Positions 61,730 to 64,000 of a DNA stretch of 64,000 nt are shown here, piece by piece. Both the position numbers and the translations under genes were made by a program. Within the stretch, counting starts at the first letter, position 1. Every line of letters starts with the position of its first letter. The notes beneath the pieces are model-generated. The model worked only from the letters and a program-made list of their open reading frames with translations. It had not been told where the DNA came from and made no database searches. Source of the stretch: Casuarina equisetifolia (taxonomy: Eukaryota > Streptophyta > Magnoliopsida > Fagales > Casuarinaceae); contig CM052356.1 in assembly GCA_028551475.1 (NCBI GenBank), forward strand, positions 31,523,884-31,587,883. The letters are read 5' to 3'.

Positions 61730-62217
61730 CGAACTTCAAGAAATGGTTTGCTGATCTCCACTTCGCTTTGTAGATTTTTGATCTACATTTAGTCCTCACT
61801 ATTGAAAAGCCAAAGGACCTTATTGAGGCTAGCACAAAAGAGTATAGGAATAAGTGTGCTACCTGGGCTAGAAAGAATGAGTTTTGTATATTAACAATGC
61901 AAAGGACAATTGAGGATCACCTTCAGGCGAATTTACCCACTGATGGCATTGCTAAGGAATTTCTTGAGGCAGTGGAGAAACAATATACACCGTTCATTAA
62001 TGCTTTAGTTGGAGCGCTTTTACAAGAGTTATTTGATCTTAAGTATGATGGGTCCATGCCTGTAAGGAATTATATCATGAAGGTGATTGACTATAAGGCC
62101 AAACTCAAGAAGGCAGATGTTCCCCTTTCTGATGCAATCATCATTCATAAGGTTTTGAATAGCCTCCCTGCTAACTTTACTGTTCTTAAGACAACTTATC
62201 ATATACGGCATGAGTAA
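61730..62217 (+). pseudogene. Copia gag remnant
   Basis: The frame from about 61730 encodes a UBN2-type gag: an NFKKWFADLHFAL-like start, then CATWARKNEF, MQRTIEDHL, and DGSMPVRNYIMKV. A TAG at 61771-61773 and a TAA at 62215-62217 interrupt one continuous frame that runs on into the zinc knuckle region. Gag would form the intracellular particle. Confidence 0.85.
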
Positions 62218-64000
62218 TGGACAACCAATGAGCTGTTAGCTCAAGTGATGGTTGAAGAGAAGCAATTAAGAGTTAATAAAAGTCAAGTTGCCTTATATAC
62301 TCAGGGAGCTAGTTCTAGTAGAAACAGGAGATTCAAGCCTCAACGTAATAGAGACCCTAAAAGGGCTCGCCCAGCTTTCCATGAAGTAGCCCCTCAGGGC
62401 AGTGTTGTTGGGACAAGGAGGTCTCAAATGGCTGCTGGGGTCAAGCCAAATGAGGTCGTATGTTTTTATTGCAGGGCAAAAGGACATAAGAAACCTGATT
62501 GTCCCAGGCTAAGGAAGAGCAAGGGAAAGCGCCCAGATGGAGGTAATTGCTCTTTAGCTTATGTTTGTGAGTCTCATATGGTAGAAACACCCTCTAGTTC
62601 TTGGTGGTTAGATACAGGTGCCACTAACCATGTAACATTTACCATTCAGGGATTCGTAAATCGGAAGAGGCCAAGTCACGATGAGAAGTATCTTTTTGTG
62701 GGGAACAACGTGAAGGTTGATGTGGAGTTTGTTGGAAATGTCACCTTGCTTTTAGAGACTAGTTTTAGGATGACTTTATATAACACCTTTTATGTACCGT
62801 CTTTTAGACGAAATCTAGTTTCAGTTTCTTTGTTGGACAAATTAGGGTATTCTCTTGAAGTTAAGAACTCCATTATTAATGTATGTTTTGATTCGAACCT
62901 TGTTGGTTGTTGCACTTTGAATCATGGTTTATATAAAATTTGTTTATCCCCACATGATATCTATGTTACAATGAATGATAAACGTAATGTTCCTAAGAGG
63001 GTGATGTCTAAAGAACAATCATATATATTATAAGATAAAAGACTGCCACATTTCAAAAGAGAGAATACAAAGGTTGATAAAAGTAAGAATTTTGCCCATT
63101 CTTAATGAAGATTTGGAAACTTGTGTGGATTGTTGTAGAGGTAAGTTAACTAAGACAAAGAAGAAGACTATAGTTCACTGTTCTGATTTGTTGGGTGTGG
63201 TACACACTGATATAAGTGGTCCATATAGACCAACACTACAAGGTGATGTTTATTTCATTACCTTTATAGATGATTTCTCATGTTATGGATATGTGTATTT
63301 GATCAAAGAAAAGTCAGAGTCCTTTGAAAAGTTTAAGGAATTTAAGGTTGAAGTTGAGAAACAGTTGGGAAAGAGTATAAAGATTGTGAGATCTGATCGA
63401 GGTGGAGAATACTATGGGAGACATGGTGACACAGGATAGCATAAGGGACCATTTACTCAGTATTTACAAGATTCTGGCATAATTGCTCAATTCACTATGC
63501 CAGGGAGCCCAGAACAGAATGGTGTCGTTGAGAGGCGAAATAGAACTTTGATAGATATGGTTAGAAGCATGATGAGTGGGAGTAATCTACCCCAGTTTCT
63601 ATGGGCAGAAGTCTTAAATACTTTTATGTATATTCTTAATCGTGTTCCTACTAAAGTAGTTCGGTTGACTCCGTTTGAGTTATTTAAGGGACGCAAACCT
63701 AGTTTAAACCATATTAAAGTTTGGGGATGCCCAAGGAGGTGAAACTGTATAATCCGACTATAGGAAAGTTAGATCCACAAACCACTAGATGTTATTTTGT
63801 GTCCTACCCAGAGCACTCCAAGGGCTGTCGATTCTATAACCCTGGTGGAGGTCCTAGAATTGTGGATTCGTAAACAGCTAAGTTCTTAGAACTTGATGTT
63901 GCAGAGAAAACTGAATGTTCACAAACCTCAGAGAGCGGAGGCATTACCTATGTGGGTGTTGAAGCTGATCCTTTTACTTCATTGAGCATGCAACCTGTTG
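62218..64000 (+). pseudogene. Copia zinc knuckle, protease and integrase remnant
   Basis: The zinc knuckle CFYCRAKGHKKPDC lies at about 62460-62500, and the aspartic protease motif WWLDTGATNH at about 62604-62633. A pre-integrase region follows with CVDCCRGK, then an integrase core: first Asp in HTDISGP (about 63207-63227), second in SDRGGEY (about 63393), Glu in VVERRNR (about 63530). Interruptions: TAA at 63031-63033, a frameshift near 63055, TAG near 63437, a frameshift near 63735 and a stop near 63870. Similarity to copia continues to the window end. Confidence 0.9.

Larger units (their letters stand above)
59685..64000 (+). mobile_element. Ty1/copia LTR retrotransposon, 5' part, decayed and cut by the window end
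   Basis: A putative 5' LTR (59685-60130) is followed by a tRNA-Met-type primer binding site, a long leader (60145-61690), gag, zinc knuckle, protease and integrase in the copia order (integrase before reverse transcriptase). Reverse transcriptase, RNase H and the 3' LTR lie beyond the window. Stops and frameshifts in gag, protease and integrase show it cannot make its own proteins. It sits about 1.6 kb upstream of STR in the opposite orientation. Confidence 0.9.

Overview
The window is nuclear DNA from a flowering plant, probably a eudicot. Genes are split by AT-rich GT-AG introns, the proteins belong to plant-only families (TIFY/JAZ, IREH1, TDX, STR), and intergenic DNA holds microsatellites and a Ty1/copia retroelement. 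An intact STR gene, which non-mycorrhizal lineages have lost, suggests a host of arbuscular mycorrhizal fungi. The species cannot be fixed from the sequence. All exon models were built by hand from splice sites and reading phase, and every multi-exon model sums to a whole number of codons.

Left part (1-8.6 kb): a duplicated upstream segment leads into an intronless TAF1C-like gene. A truncated, stop-bearing dihydroxyacetone kinase pseudogene follows at once. From 8.6 to 24.2 kb on the minus strand lies a 17-exon IREH1-type AGC kinase gene (1310 aa); its intron 9 holds a second, longer copy of the segment found upstream of the TAF1C-like gene.

Middle part (24.2-41.4 kb): a small RCI2/LTI6 membrane protein gene (minus), a cluster of local tandem duplications, then a head-to-head pair, an FMC1-like LYR protein (minus) and GET4 (plus, 12 exons). 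Their shared intergenic region carries four TGGGCY elements. The last GET4 intron contains three inverted repeats.

Right part (41.4-64 kb): a TIFY6B/JAZ3-type jasmonate repressor with two upstream G-boxes; a tandem pair of TDX genes, the first of which has lost all TPR-coding exons and one active-site cysteine while the second is complete; a minus-strand STR gene (half-size ABCG transporter of arbuscular mycorrhiza); and the 5' end of a decayed Ty1/copia element that runs off the window.

The order IREH1 - JAZ3 - TDX matches, from memory, neighbouring loci on Arabidopsis chromosome 3 (At3g17850, At3g17860, At3g17880). This looks like an old syntenic block in which STR sits beside TDX. The most notable novelty is the TPR-less, single-cysteine TDX paralogue; next are the upstream-segment copy inside the IREH1 intron and the STR neighbourhood. 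No operon-like or wholly unknown multi-gene system was seen.
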